A DNA stretch of 64,000 bases from an uncultured Tateyamaria sp. (GCF_947496075.1 NZ_CANMBJ010000002.1:682001-746000), one strand, 5' to 3'; shown: positions 16,073 to 24,433, counted from the stretch's first letter. A program made the numbers and translations. Notes: generated by a model not told the origin, from the letters alone.

Positions 16073-17812
16073 TCACGCCCGAGCGGCATCTTCGAGCCGC
16101 AGTTGAACGGACTGTCGACCGCGGAAAGAATTGACCTCAATCCGACCCGCCAGGTGGAATGGTGCACCGCCATGATCCATCAGCGTTTGGCCCAATGGAC
16201 CGTCGAAAGCACCAAACGCGATGCCATCCAGACGTGCCCCGCCGGGTTCTCCAAAAGTGAGCTTCAGATGTGCTTCTCCCACGCGCCGGGCTTGCAGAAT
16301 TCGCATCGCCGCAAATGCATAGCGCGGGGCAGGGGCGCCCGCTCCGAACGGACCCGCTGCGTCAATCTGGTTCAGCAACTCGACGGTGGCCGCACCGGGC
16401 ATCAACACGCCATCAAGGCGCAGGTCCGCGGGGCCGAGAGCATCGGCTCCTTGCTTCGCCAACAGATTCGACAGACGCTCCATGGCTGGCTCGATCTTGT
16501 CCGCTTCGACCGTAAGGCCCGCGGCCATCTTGTGCCCGCCGCCTTTGATCAACAAACCTTCGGCTGCCAGCCTCTGAATGGGCGCACCTAGGTCAATGCC
16601 CGACACAGATCGGCCCGATCCCTTACCGATCCCATTCTCGACCCCGATGACGATCGACGGGCGGTTGGTTGCCTCCTTCACACGCGATGCCACGATACCG
16701 ACCACGCCGGGGTGCCACCCGGGACCCGCAGCCCAAGCCAAGGCGCCATCCGCGCCGCGTGTTTCGCATTGCGCGATGGCTTCGGCGCGGACGTGCGCTT
16801 CGATCTCGCGCCGCTCAGCGTTGAGCGTATTGAGGCGTTCGGCCAGCGCTGCCGCCTCGTGTGGATCGGTTGTTGCCAAGAGGCGCGCCCCCAAATCCGC
16901 CTGTCCGATGCGCCCACCTGAGTTGATGCGTGGCCCGAGCAAATAACCGAGGTGATACGGTGTAGGCGCGGTATCAAGGCCAGCGATATCGGCCAAGGCA
17001 ACCAGTCCAACGCGTTCACGCCGAGCCATCACTTTGAGCCCCTGTCTTACAAAGGCGCGATTGACACCGACCAAGGGCGCAACATCAGCCACGGTCGCCA
17101 AACCCACGAGATCGAGCATGGCCATGAGGTCCGGCCCTTGCTTTCCCCCTTCTCGCAACTGGCGACCCGCTTCGACCAGTGCCAAAAATACGACCGCTGC
17201 CGCGCATAGATGGGCCAATGCCCCATCCTCATCCTGCCGGTTCGGGTTCACGACTGCATAGGCATCGGGCAGTGTTTCAGCGCCAAGGTGGTGATCCAAA
17301 ACGATCACATCTGCTCCTTCCGCTGCGGCGATCGGGCCATGCGACAAGGTCCCGCAATCGACGCAGATGATCAGGTCATGCGCAGCGGCGAGCCGCGCCA
17401 TCGCCTCGTCATTTGGGCCGTATCCTTCGTCAATGCGGTCGGGCACATAGAGCGTTGCGGCTGTCCCCATCGCTCTGAGCCACGTGATCAACAATGCGGC
17501 AGAACTGCCGCCGTCCACATCGTAATCTGCAAAGACTGCTATTTTTTGACGTTTCTGCACGGCGTCCAGAAGCCGGGTGGCGGCAGGTTCCGTGTCGCGC
17601 AAGGAACGCGGATCAGGCATCAGATCCCGCAGGGTGGGGGACAGGTAGGTCTCTGCCCTTTCGGCGGATACGCCCATGCGGGCGAGGATCTGACAGACAG
17701 GGCGGGGCAATTGCGTATGCTGCGCCAGGGCTTCGGCAGCACGTTCGGTCGAGACGTCCGGGCCGATCCAGGCCCGTCCGGTCAGTGACTGTTCAATCCC
17801 CAAGAATGCCAC
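16073..17812 (-). CDS. recJ: Single-stranded-DNA-specific exonuclease RecJ
   Basis: RecJ degrades single-stranded DNA 5' to 3' in RecFOR recombination, mismatch repair and base excision repair. The 579-residue protein contains the DHH phosphoesterase motifs: FADYDVDGGSSAA near residue 96, the CVDCGT segment near 150, and LDHHLGAE near 173. The DHHA1 part with GSGRSVSGIDLG and the KGGGHKMAAG signature lies at about 400-450. The C terminus is the OB-fold. Length and motifs are normal. It is the last gene of the hom-glpX-recJ group on this strand. Confidence 0.96.
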   Translation of the reverse strand: MAFLGIEQSLTGRAWIGPDVSTERAAEALAQHTQLPRPVCQILARMGVSAERAETYLSPTLRDLMPDPRSLRDTEPAATRLLDAVQKRQKIAVFADYDVDGGSSAALLITWLRAMGTAATLYVPDRIDEGYGPNDEAMARLAAAHDLIICVDCGTLSHGPIAAAEGADVIVLDHHLGAETLPDAYAVVNPNRQDEDGALAHLCAAAVVFLALVEAGRQLREGGKQGPDLMAMLDLVGLATVADVAPLVGVNRAFVRQGLKVMARRERVGLVALADIAGLDTAPTPYHLGYLLGPRINSGGRIGQADLGARLLATTDPHEAAALAERLNTLNAERREIEAHVRAEAIAQCETRGADGALAWAAGPGWHPGVVGIVASRVKEATNRPSIVIGVENGIGKGSGRSVSGIDLGAPIQRLAAEGLLIKGGGHKMAAGLTVEADKIEPAMERLSNLLAKQGADALGPADLRLDGVLMPGAATVELLNQIDAAGPFGAGAPAPRYAFAAMRILQARRVGEAHLKLTFGEPGGARLDGIAFGAFDGPLGQTLMDHGGAPFHLAGRIEVNSFRGRQSVQLRLEDAARA

Positions 17813-17882
17813 AGAGCGCCTCCCCTTCGCGCAAGATTGCGCCAGTTTAGGCGCGGGCGCACCTGTGGCAACAATGTCGTAA

Positions 17883-17901
17883 GGCGGACGTGTCGTCCGC
17901 C
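17883..17901. repeat. Palindrome GGCGGACG-TGT-CGTCCGCC
   Basis: An inverted repeat with 8 bp arms and a 3-base loop lies between recJ and glpX, just after the glpX stop codon. It is preceded by GTAAG, as is the element at 2801, and carries the same GGCGGA core arm. No T-run follows on the minus strand, so a factor-independent terminator is not clear. It could be a processing or stability hairpin at the end of the glpX message. Confidence 0.7.
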
Positions 17902-17908
17902 CCGCACG

Positions 17909-18877
17909 TCAAACCGTATGCGTTGGCGTCCGGTAGTTGATGCGGCGGACCGATCCGGTCTTGGATCGCATCAGCAGTGTCTCGCATGTCAGCCAACCGG
18001 GCTCGCGCTGCACTGCGTGCAAGAGCGATCCGCTGGTGACGCCGGTTGCGGCAAAGATAACGTCCTGTGTCACCATTTCGTCCCGGGTGTAGATCCGGTT
18101 CAGATCAGTAATCCCGGCCTTGGCCGCACGGCCTTTTTCGTCGTCATTTCGGAAAAGCAGGCGGCCATAAATCTGTCCACCCATGCATTTCAGAGCTGCA
18201 GCGGCCAGCACGCCTTCGGGTGCGCCACCTTCGCCCATGTACATGTCGATGCCTGTGGTCGGGTCGGCGCAATGCATCACGCCAGCGACGTCTCCGTCGG
18301 TGATCAGGCGGATTGAGGCGCCCGTGCCGCGCACGGCAGAAATGACTGCTTCGTGGCGCGGTCGTTCAAGGATACACACGGTGATGTCCGACGCAGAGCA
18401 TCCCTTGGCCGTGGCAAGAGCTTCGACACGTTCAGATGGGCTCATATCCAGCGTGACAGTGTCCGGGGCAAAACCCGGGCCGATGGCCAGCTTGTCCATA
18501 TAGACGTCGGGCGCGTGCAACATGCTGCCGCGTGGGCCCATCGCAATGACGGTCAGCGCATTGGGCATGTCCTTGGCCGTAAGGGTCGTGCCTTCGAGCG
18601 GATCAAGGGCGATATCGACGCCGGGACCGGTGCCCGTCCCAACCTCTTCGCCGATGAACAGCATTGGCGCCTCGTCCCGTTCGCCTTCACCGATGACCAC
18701 GACGCCCGCGATGTCGAGCATGTTCAATTGCTCTCGCATCGCATTCACCGCGGCTTGGTCTGCGGCTTTTTCGTCCCCGTGGCCAACAAGCCGGGCCGAA
18801 GCAAGCGCGGCGGCCTCCGACACGCGGGCAAGGCCCAGTGAAAGCATGCGATCCTGGAATTGTGCGGTGGCTGTCAT
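17909..18877 (-). CDS. glpX: Fructose-1,6-bisphosphatase class II
   Basis: Hydrolyses fructose 1,6-bisphosphate in gluconeogenesis; in this family sedoheptulose 1,7-bisphosphate can also be a substrate. The 322-residue protein shows the class II signatures VVIGEGERDEAPML (about 52-65) and DIALDPLEGTTLTAK (about 80-94), whose acidic residues bind the metals. I chose the ATG at 18877 (MTATAQFQDRML) with AGGA upstream; longer frames enter hom. It starts 31 bases after the hom stop, so the two are co-transcribed. Confidence 0.95.
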   Translation of the reverse strand: MTATAQFQDRMLSLGLARVSEAAALASARLVGHGDEKAADQAAVNAMREQLNMLDIAGVVVIGEGERDEAPMLFIGEEVGTGTGPGVDIALDPLEGTTLTAKDMPNALTVIAMGPRGSMLHAPDVYMDKLAIGPGFAPDTVTLDMSPSERVEALATAKGCSASDITVCILERPRHEAVISAVRGTGASIRLITDGDVAGVMHCADPTTGIDMYMGEGGAPEGVLAAAALKCMGGQIYGRLLFRNDDEKGRAAKAGITDLNRIYTRDEMVTQDVIFAATGVTSGSLLHAVQREPGWLTCETLLMRSKTGSVRRINYRTPTHTV

Positions 18878-18908
18878 CTTAGTTGATCCTTTGGGGAGGT
18901 ATGAAGTT

Positions 18909-20195
18909 TCAGACGGACTCGATGCGTAAGACAACGGGGTTCGAAGCAAGGACGCCGGTGCCCTGCATCGCGTTGATCGCCTCGTTGACGGCTGCGCGTG
19001 TGCAGGTGTGGGTTACAATCAGAACAGGGGCGGTTGTGTCGCTGTGGCCGTATTGCCGCATGCGGTCGATGCTGACGCCGGCCTCTCCCAAAACGGTCGC
19101 GATCTTTGCGAGCGCACCGGGTTTGTCGACCAGCGCCATGCGCAGGTAGTAAGGCGCAGGCAGGACGGATGCTGCGCGCGGCGCAGTTTCCAGCGTTCCG
19201 GCGGGTTGACCAAAGACGGGCAGAGTGAAGCCACGGGCGATGTCGCAGACATCGCCCATCACTGCGGACGCTGTGGGACCTTCGCCTGCGCCGGGGCCGC
19301 GCAGAACGACTTGTTCTACAGCATGCCCCTCGATGGCGACCATATTGGTGCCGCCCTGCAACTGGCCGAAGGGCGACGTGTCGGGCACGAGGCACGGCAT
19401 CATGCGCTGTTCCAATCCGCGCCCGGTTTTCTGGGCGACACCCAGCAGCTTGATCTTGAAGCCCATGTCGGCGGCATGTCGGATGTCGTCAATGCTGATG
19501 CGTTCAATGCCCTCAAGCTCGATTCCGTCGAAATCCACGCGGGTGCCGAAAGCAATCGACGAAAGGATCGCCAGCTTGTGCGCCGCGTCGATGCCACCGA
19601 CGTCAAGTTGCGGATCCGCTTCGAGATATCCAAGCCCGTCAGCCTCGGCAAAGACCTCTTCATAGGTCAGGCCGGCACTTTCCATGCGGGTCAGGATGTA
19701 GTTGCACGAGCCGTTCATAACCCCAACGATGCGCGTGATCTCATTGCCGGCAAGTCCTTCCGTCAGGGACTTGATCACGGGGATGCCGCCTGCAACGGCA
19801 GCCTCGTAGCGCAGGCTGATGCCCTTGGCCTCTGCCGCTTCAGCGAGAGCTTGGCCGTGAATGGCAAGCATGGCCTTGTTCGCAGTCACCACATCCTTGC
19901 CCGCCGCAATGGCGGCTTCGACGGATGCTTTGGCCGGGCCGTCCGTACCCCCCATCAACTCGACGTAGATATCAACGTCTTCGCGCGCAGCGAGTGCAAC
20001 GGGATCATCCTCCCATGCATAACTGTTCAATGGCACGCCGCGGTCCTTGTCGCGGGACCTGGCGGAGACAGCGCTGATTTCGATCTTACGACCTGTGCGC
20101 GCTTCCAGCATCGCGCTGTGCTGGCGAATAATCTTGACCACGCCGATCCCGACGGTGCCCAACCCTGCAATGCCAAGCCGAAGCGGTGCGTTCAT
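18909..20195 (-). CDS. hom: Homoserine dehydrogenase
   Basis: Reduces aspartate semialdehyde to homoserine for threonine and methionine synthesis. The 428-residue protein has an N-terminal Rossmann motif GLGTVGIG, the family signature GLGYLEADPQLDVGGIDAAHKL (shown in part), and a C-terminal ACT domain (about 350-428, YYLRMALVDKPGALAKIA) that normally gives threonine feedback control. The ATG at 20195 follows AAAGGA by seven bases. With metY near 60 kb the window holds two steps of the methionine branch. Confidence 0.96.
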   Translation of the reverse strand: MNAPLRLGIAGLGTVGIGVVKIIRQHSAMLEARTGRKIEISAVSARSRDKDRGVPLNSYAWEDDPVALAAREDVDIYVELMGGTDGPAKASVEAAIAAGKDVVTANKAMLAIHGQALAEAAEAKGISLRYEAAVAGGIPVIKSLTEGLAGNEITRIVGVMNGSCNYILTRMESAGLTYEEVFAEADGLGYLEADPQLDVGGIDAAHKLAILSSIAFGTRVDFDGIELEGIERISIDDIRHAADMGFKIKLLGVAQKTGRGLEQRMMPCLVPDTSPFGQLQGGTNMVAIEGHAVEQVVLRGPGAGEGPTASAVMGDVCDIARGFTLPVFGQPAGTLETAPRAASVLPAPYYLRMALVDKPGALAKIATVLGEAGVSIDRMRQYGHSDTTAPVLIVTHTCTRAAVNEAINAMQGTGVLASNPVVLRIESV

Positions 20196-20277
20196 GTTGG
20201 GGTCCTTTGAGCGATACGTCATCGCGGGCGATGTAACGGGTTCGTGGGCCGGGTGCAATTGCCCTTGCTTGTAGGGC

Positions 20278-20562
20278 TTAGCCCAAGCGTGCGCGCATCC
20301 TGGCTCGCGTGGCGGGGTCGACTATACTGCGTTGTTGCAGTGCGCGTGCCCGGGCCCTGAGTGCGGCAACGCGTGCCTCAAGGGTTTTCGTGGTCTCAAC
20401 CGGATCGCTCACAACCGGTGCTGCACCAGCCAGAAGCGGCTCCAGCGGCACAAGAGCAGGGAACTCCGACGCTTCGACTTCGGGGGAGACTGTATTGTCC
20501 AACTCGGGAAACTGCGTGCAGGCAGTCAGGGTCAGACAAAGAAGGGCTGTCGTTGCGCGCAT
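20278..20562 (-). CDS. Small predicted lipoprotein
   Basis: A 94-residue protein that begins MRATTALLCLTLTACTQF. The hydrophobic stretch ends in the lipobox LTAC, so it should be cleaved before Cys15 and lipidated. The mature part has a proline-rich linker followed by a short basic helix (ARVAALRARARALQQR) near the C terminus. Its function is unknown. It is on the same strand as hom with an 82-base gap and may belong to that transcript. Confidence 0.75.
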   Translation of the reverse strand: MRATTALLCLTLTACTQFPELDNTVSPEVEASEFPALVPLEPLLAGAAPVVSDPVETTKTLEARVAALRARARALQQRSIVDPATRARMRARLG

Positions 20563-20639
20563 AGGCGAGACGCTCCGCAAATCTGGTGTTGCCTATGTGA
20601 TGCACCAAGCCCTTGCATCGTGCAAGTGCGGCTTGGTTT

Positions 20640-20653
20640 TGAACATACGTTCA
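20640..20653. promoter_or_regulatory. Probable TetR operator TGAAC-ATAC-GTTCA
   Basis: A perfect 5 bp inverted repeat with a 4-base spacer lies 14 bases before the start codon of the TetR-family gene. Its size and position fit autorepression by the regulator. This is an inference from symmetry and location only. Confidence 0.5.
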
Positions 20654-20667
20654 GATAATTCTTGCCC

Positions 20668-21252
20668 ATGGCTCGCACCACTGGCTCACATTCCGACATC
20701 ACCGGCCCGCGCGTTCGCGAAGCGGCACTGCGATTGTTCGCGCGGCACGGCTATGCTGCTGTTTCCATGCGCCAAATCGCGGGAGAGGTCGGGGTGCAGG
20801 CAGGGGCGCTCTATAATTACACACCAGACAAGCAGAGCCTGTTGTTTGCCTTGATGCGTGATCACATGGTTGAATTGCTTGATGCGGTGCCGGTCATGGA
20901 TACGGATGCGCCGGTGGATCAGCTTGAAGCCTTCGTGCGGTTTCACATTGAGTTTCACCACGCACGACCGGACGCTGTATTCATTGCGTATATGGAATTG
21001 CGCAATCTGGAGGCGCAGAACTTTGCTGAGATCGAAGGGCTGAGGGGGCGCTACGAGGCTGTTTTGGAACGGATTTTGCAGGATGGTGCGGAAGCAGGGG
21101 TGTTCGAAGTGGCGGACCCGAAGATCGCGACCCTCGCCGTGATTGCGATGTTGACCGGCGTGACGACATGGTTCCGGGACGAGGGGCGCTTGAGCCTTGC
21201 GGACGTGCAGGATCAGTACTGGGACATGGTGCGCAAAGCCGTGATGGCGTGA
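20668..21252 (+). CDS. TetR/AcrR-family transcriptional regulator
   Basis: A 194-residue repressor. The N-terminal helix-turn-helix (about residues 14-58) contains AALRLFARHGYAAVSMRQIAGEVGVQ followed by GALYNYTPDKQSLL, the classical TetR pattern (shown in part). The C-terminal ligand domain is unspecific but reminiscent of regulators of acyl-CoA or fatty acid metabolism. The ATG at 20668 is used rather than the TTG 6 bases earlier. The neighbours, a lipoprotein gene and a pirin gene, face away, so its regulon probably lies elsewhere. Confidence 0.9.
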   Translation: MARTTGSHSDITGPRVREAALRLFARHGYAAVSMRQIAGEVGVQAGALYNYTPDKQSLLFALMRDHMVELLDAVPVMDTDAPVDQLEAFVRFHIEFHHARPDAVFIAYMELRNLEAQNFAEIEGLRGRYEAVLERILQDGAEAGVFEVADPKIATLAVIAMLTGVTTWFRDEGRLSLADVQDQYWDMVRKAVMA

Positions 21253-21312
21253 CGGCGGGTCGGACGCTCTTTGCCGTTGGCAAAGTCGCCCCACCCGCCG
21301 TCCCGTTTTGCC

Positions 21313-22224
21313 CTAGTGCTGGGGTTGGATGAACGTGCCGTTGCGCAGGTCGCGCATGGCTTGCATCAGCTCTTCCTGCGTGTTCATCACAATCGGTCCG
21401 TGCCATGCGACCGGTTCATTGATCGGCGCGCCTGAGACAAGCAGGAACCGCAGGCCGTCGGGGCCGGCCTGCACCGTGATTTCATCGCCCGTGCCGAAGC
21501 GGATCAAGGTCCGGTCCCCGGAGAGGTCACGGATATTAACCTCTTGCCCTGCAACCTCTTTTTCGAGCAACACACCTGACGGATCGGAGGCGTCGGCAAA
21601 GGCGCCTGCGCCTTGGAACACGTAGGCGAATGCGCGCCGGTACGTGTCGATTTTGAACGTTTTCCTCACCCCGGCAGGGATGGAGATATCTAGGTATTGC
21701 GGGTCAGCCGCGATTCCGTCGACCGGGCCTTTCCTGCCCCAGAATTCGCCTGTGATCACACGCACCCGGGTGCCGTCATCGTCGATGACTTCGGGGATGT
21801 CGGACCCGGCGATGTCCTGGTACCGCGGGGCTGTCATCTTCTGGTCCGATGGCAGGTTGCCCCAGAGCTGGAAGCCGTGCATTTGACCGCGTGCGTTGCC
21901 GTGCGGCATCTCTTGGTGGAGGATGCCAGACCCGGCGGTCATCCATTGTACGGATCCCGCACCCAGCGTGCCGGAATTGCCGAGGGAGTCGCTGTGTTCG
22001 ACCGTGCCTTCCAGCACGTAAGTGATTGTTTCTATTCCTCTATGTGGGTGCCAGGGGAACCCTTTTTCGAAATGCGCGGGGATGTCGTTTCGGAAGTCGT
22101 CAAACAGCAGAAACGGGTCCAGTTCCGATGGGTCCTGGAAGCCGAATGCGCGGTGCAGGTGCACGCCTGCGCCTTCGAGTGTGGGCTGGGCCTGACGGGT
22201 TTCGAGTGTCGGTCTCAGGGACAT
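21313..22224 (-). CDS. Pirin family protein
   Basis: A 303-residue two-cupin protein of the pirin family. The N-terminal cupin has the metal ligands in FPWHPHRGIETITYVLEG and HQEMP (about residues 54-110). Some bacterial pirins are quercetin dioxygenases, others bind partner enzymes; the role here is not known. AAGGAGA lies ahead of the ATG at 22224. The gene follows an unusually long non-coding region of 614 bp that contains a motif array, so it may be regulated. Confidence 0.9.
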   Translation of the reverse strand: MSLRPTLETRQAQPTLEGAGVHLHRAFGFQDPSELDPFLLFDDFRNDIPAHFEKGFPWHPHRGIETITYVLEGTVEHSDSLGNSGTLGAGSVQWMTAGSGILHQEMPHGNARGQMHGFQLWGNLPSDQKMTAPRYQDIAGSDIPEVIDDDGTRVRVITGEFWGRKGPVDGIAADPQYLDISIPAGVRKTFKIDTYRRAFAYVFQGAGAFADASDPSGVLLEKEVAGQEVNIRDLSGDRTLIRFGTGDEITVQAGPDGLRFLLVSGAPINEPVAWHGPIVMNTQEELMQAMRDLRNGTFIQPQH

Positions 22225-22371
22225 GGTTGTCTCCTTTCATCTGTGCGTTGAGGCAAAGATAGGCCCGAACGTAAAGTGCGCAATCCGCGGCCACGAACCG
22301 GTGCTGTGCGCAGGTGCAGCGCAAGATGTTGGGGTAAGGTGACGGGACCACCACAACCGTTTGGTTCTCTC

Positions 22372-22495
22372 ATTCCCGAGGACCTGTATATACAGGTGGG
22401 CGCCAGGTAACCGGACCAGGGCCCGGACAGAGCCAGCTCCCTCGGAATTGCTTAAGGCCACCGGAATGCAACCTGTCACGAGAAGGGTAGAACCC
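22372..22495. ncRNA. Candidate structured RNA (strand and family uncertain)
   Basis: The segment can fold into a closed hairpin in which ATTCCCGAGG (22372-22381) pairs with CCTCGGAAT (22440-22448), one base bulged. Inside is the perfect 16 bp palindrome ACCTGTATATACAGGT, and GGGT-AGA-ACCC follows at 22485-22495. The dense pairing, lack of coding sense and gene-free setting suggest a small RNA. A 6S-like RNA is one possibility; I could not match it to tmRNA, RNase P RNA, SRP RNA or a known riboswitch. Confidence is low. Confidence 0.35.
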
Positions 22496-22681
22496 GCCAC
22501 CGCGCTACATAGGGGTGTGTGGCGTCCGGGACAAGGTGGATCCGGTCGGCGTCTTGGCTGATCGACCCTTCGGGGAGGATTTTTGGAAACAGGGAAGGTG
22601 GATTTGCACGTTTGGAACGTGCGCTGCGTTAATCGTGGGTTCGGGAGCCGTTTCGCGGCGGGTTTGGAGCCGTGACTTGGG

Positions 22682-22792
22682 CAAACTGCGATGTTTGGAC
22701 GGGAAACTGCGTATTTCGGTCGGGTCAAAACGGAGCTGTTTTACGCCGGTTTTGGCAAAGTGCACAATTTGAGCCCGAAAATGCGCATTTTG
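22682..22792. repeat. Four-copy AAAnTGCGnAnTTT motif array
   Basis: Four related near-palindromes occur at 22682 (CAAACTGCGATGTTTG), 22703 (GAAACTGCGTATTTC), 22756 (CAAAGTGCACAATTTG) and 22777 (GAAAATGCGCATTTTG, a perfect palindrome in its inner 14 bases). Starts are 21, 53 and 21 bases apart, that is, close to whole helical turns. A related half-conserved copy lies at 22273. This arrangement is typical of sites bound cooperatively by a dimeric DNA-binding protein, but no regulator can be named. Confidence 0.6.
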
Positions 22793-22838
22793 TTCCGCGC
22801 GCCGGATTTGAGGCGCGCGGACGGGTTAACGCGATACC

Positions 22839-23279
22839 TTATGCCGCAGGTTGGCTGGTCTCGGGCCGGGCTGTTTCGCCGTTCAGGTGATCGCGCAGGC
22901 TGTCTTCGAAAAAGTGTTGCCAGCCGCGTTGGCAGATGTCGAAACAGGCGATCTGTGGCGAGAGCCCTTCGTGGGTCAGCGTGACCGTGCTGCCGCCCGA
23001 GGCGGGGGCGATCCGCCAGACAAGGCGGGTGCCTTTCCATTCGCCCGGATCGTCCACGCCCTCCATGATCATGTGGGCGTCGGTGCAGGTCCATGTGAAG
23101 CCTTGCGCCGTGCTGCCGGGATCGATGGCAAAGGTGGCGTGGCTTGTGTTGAAGCGGATGGTGAAGCCGCCTGGTCGGCGGTCCACGCGGGTGGACCACC
23201 AGAGTTCAAGATCGTCGGCAATCTGACGCGCGGCCTGTTCGGGTGGCGCGCTAGTGGTGATCGTGGCGGTGTAGTCCAT
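22839..23279 (-). CDS. SRPBCC/AHSA1-family protein
   Basis: A 146-residue protein of the START-like AHSA1 family (MDYTATITTSAPPEQAARQI at the start, GSTVTLTHEGLSPQ and GWQHFFEDSL near the end). These proteins form a hydrophobic cavity and are often paired with ArsR regulators; ligands are usually unknown. The ATG at 23279 overlaps the stop of the preceding AHSA1 gene by one base (TGATG). It is the last gene of the ArsR operon. Confidence 0.85.
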   Translation of the reverse strand: MDYTATITTSAPPEQAARQIADDLELWWSTRVDRRPGGFTIRFNTSHATFAIDPGSTAQGFTWTCTDAHMIMEGVDDPGEWKGTRLVWRIAPASGGSTVTLTHEGLSPQIACFDICQRGWQHFFEDSLRDHLNGETARPETSQPAA

Positions 23280-23698
23280 CAATCCTCTCCATGGATGTCG
23301 TTTCGCATGCGCATGAGGTGTTCATCCCAGCCGTTGTCGAGCGAGAGGATGAGGCCGAAGGCGGCTTCGCCCTGGGGCAGCCCTTCGTGTGTCAGCGCCA
23401 GTTGCGTGCCGCCCGGGACGTCCGAGAGCGTCCATTTCACCGTGCTGACCGCATCGCCCATCGGGCCGACGGTGAACGTGTATTCGAGGTAGTCGGGGGC
23501 GTCGGCCTTGATCACCTTGCCCCAGATCAACAGGTTGCCGCTGGTCGTGCCGTACATTTCCAGCTTTTCGCCCTCGGTCATGGGGGTTTTGGGGGCGTGG
23601 AACCATTTGGCGAGATGGTCGGGCTGGGTGAGATAGTCCCACACCATCTGCCGCGGTGCTTTGAGGAAGATGGTTTTCTGCAGGGTCGCATCGGTCAT
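23279..23698 (-). CDS. SRPBCC/AHSA1-family protein
   Basis: A 139-residue AHSA1-type protein starting MTDATLQKTIFLKAPRQMVW, with the typical PDHLAKWFHAP segment near residue 28 and a GWDEHLMRMR end. It is overlapped on both sides: its ATG lies in the arsR stop region (ATGA) and its stop touches the next AHSA1 gene. ArsR-AHSA1 pairs are common in bacteria. The two AHSA1 proteins here are clearly different in sequence and so are probably not a recent duplication. Confidence 0.87.
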   Translation of the reverse strand: MTDATLQKTIFLKAPRQMVWDYLTQPDHLAKWFHAPKTPMTEGEKLEMYGTTSGNLLIWGKVIKADAPDYLEYTFTVGPMGDAVSTVKWTLSDVPGGTQLALTHEGLPQGEAAFGLILSLDNGWDEHLMRMRNDIHGED

Positions 23699-24015
23699 TG
23701 GAGGTCCTTTTCGATGGCGGTTTTAAGATCGGACAGGCGGTCATCCCAGAAGCGGTCGAAGAATTCGAGCCAGCTGAAGACCGGGGCGAGCCCGGCGGGA
23801 TTGAGCGTGTTGATGCGTTCGCGGCCGCGTGCTTCGACCGTGATGAGGCCGCCGTCGCTGAGCACGGTGAGGTGTTTTTTGACGGCGGCGCGTGTCATGT
23901 CGAAGCGGTCGGAGACCTGGGCGATGGTCATGTCTTGCCCCGACAGCATGCGCAGGATGTCGCGCCGGGTCGGGTCGGCGAGGGCGCGGAAGGCGTTTTG
24001 GGTCGGGTCCGTCAT
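23695..24015 (-). CDS. ArsR-family transcriptional regulator
   Basis: A 106-residue winged-helix regulator. It has the ArsR opening FRALADPTRRDILRMLSG and recognition helix DMTRAAVKKHLTVLSDGGLI (about 41-60). The metal-binding ELCVCDL motif of arsenic sensors is absent, as in the subgroup that is paired with AHSA1 proteins. It overlaps the cupin gene upstream and the AHSA1 gene downstream by 4 bases each. Two palindromes upstream of the operon are its likely binding sites. Confidence 0.92.
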   Translation of the reverse strand: MTDPTQNAFRALADPTRRDILRMLSGQDMTIAQVSDRFDMTRAAVKKHLTVLSDGGLITVEARGRERINTLNPAGLAPVFSWLEFFDRFWDDRLSDLKTAIEKDLQ

Positions 24016-24419
24016 TGCGTCACCGGCAGGAAGTCGAACGCGCCGTCCTGGTAGAGCATGGTGATGCAGGGGCTGTCAGAGACGCAAGCCGAGATGTGGG
24101 GCATGTTTGCGGGCACTTCGTAGTAGCCGCCGGGGCCAACCGTGGTGGCGGCATCTGCGCCGAGGGCCGTGTGCGTCATCTCGCCCTCGATCATCACGCC
24201 GTACATGTTGAAGGTTTTGACATGAGGCGGGCTGGTCGTGCCTGCGGGCAGTTTGACCATGGCGAAGTAGGCTTCGGTCAAGCGGTCACCGGAGAGGGCG
24301 GCAAAGGCGACGCCTTCGGGAGTGGTTTCCCAGTCGAGCGCGCCCGCTGGGGTGAGGGTGATTGCGGGGTCAGCCAGCGCGGGGGTGGCTGCGAGCAGGA
24401 GGAGGGCGAGGGATTTCAT
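24012..24419 (-). CDS. Secreted cupin-domain protein
   Basis: A 135-residue protein with a clear Sec signal peptide (MKSLALLLLAATPALA, cleavage after about residue 16) and one cupin barrel. Candidate metal ligands are in PPHVKTFNMYG and MPHISAC. It is the first gene of an operon with the ArsR regulator and two AHSA1 proteins. A periplasmic cupin as leader of such an operon is unusual; its ligand is unknown. The ATG at 24419 gives the signal peptide directly. Confidence 0.82.
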   Translation of the reverse strand: MKSLALLLLAATPALADPAITLTPAGALDWETTPEGVAFAALSGDRLTEAYFAMVKLPAGTTSPPHVKTFNMYGVMIEGEMTHTALGADAATTVGPGGYYEVPANMPHISACVSDSPCITMLYQDGAFDFLPVTQ

Positions 24420-24433
24420 CGGGTGTCTCACAT

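Larger units (their letters stand above)
22225..22838. other. 614 bp gene-free region upstream of pirin gene
   Basis: No ORF in this stretch looks like a real protein. It contains, from left to right, a copy of the AAAgTGCGCAAT motif at 22273-22284, a compactly folding segment at 22372-22495 (listed as an RNA candidate), a GCACGTT-TGG-AACGTGC hairpin at 22606-22622 without a T-run, and the four-copy motif array at 22682-22792. It is the longest non-coding stretch of the window. Confidence 0.7.

Noticed and set aside
19008-20210. A 400-codon open frame antisense to hom
   Set aside because: Composition and position mirror the hom gene in another frame; no motif supports it.
22606-22622. GCACGTT-TGG-AACGTGC as a terminator
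   Set aside because: No T-run follows on either strand, so there is only evidence for an inverted repeat.
22225-22838. tmRNA, RNase P RNA, SRP RNA or a TPP, FMN or cobalamin riboswitch
   Set aside because: I looked on both strands for their conserved cores (tag reading frame, GAGGAAAGTCCGGGC-type and GGAAGG-type motifs, riboswitch boxes) and found none.
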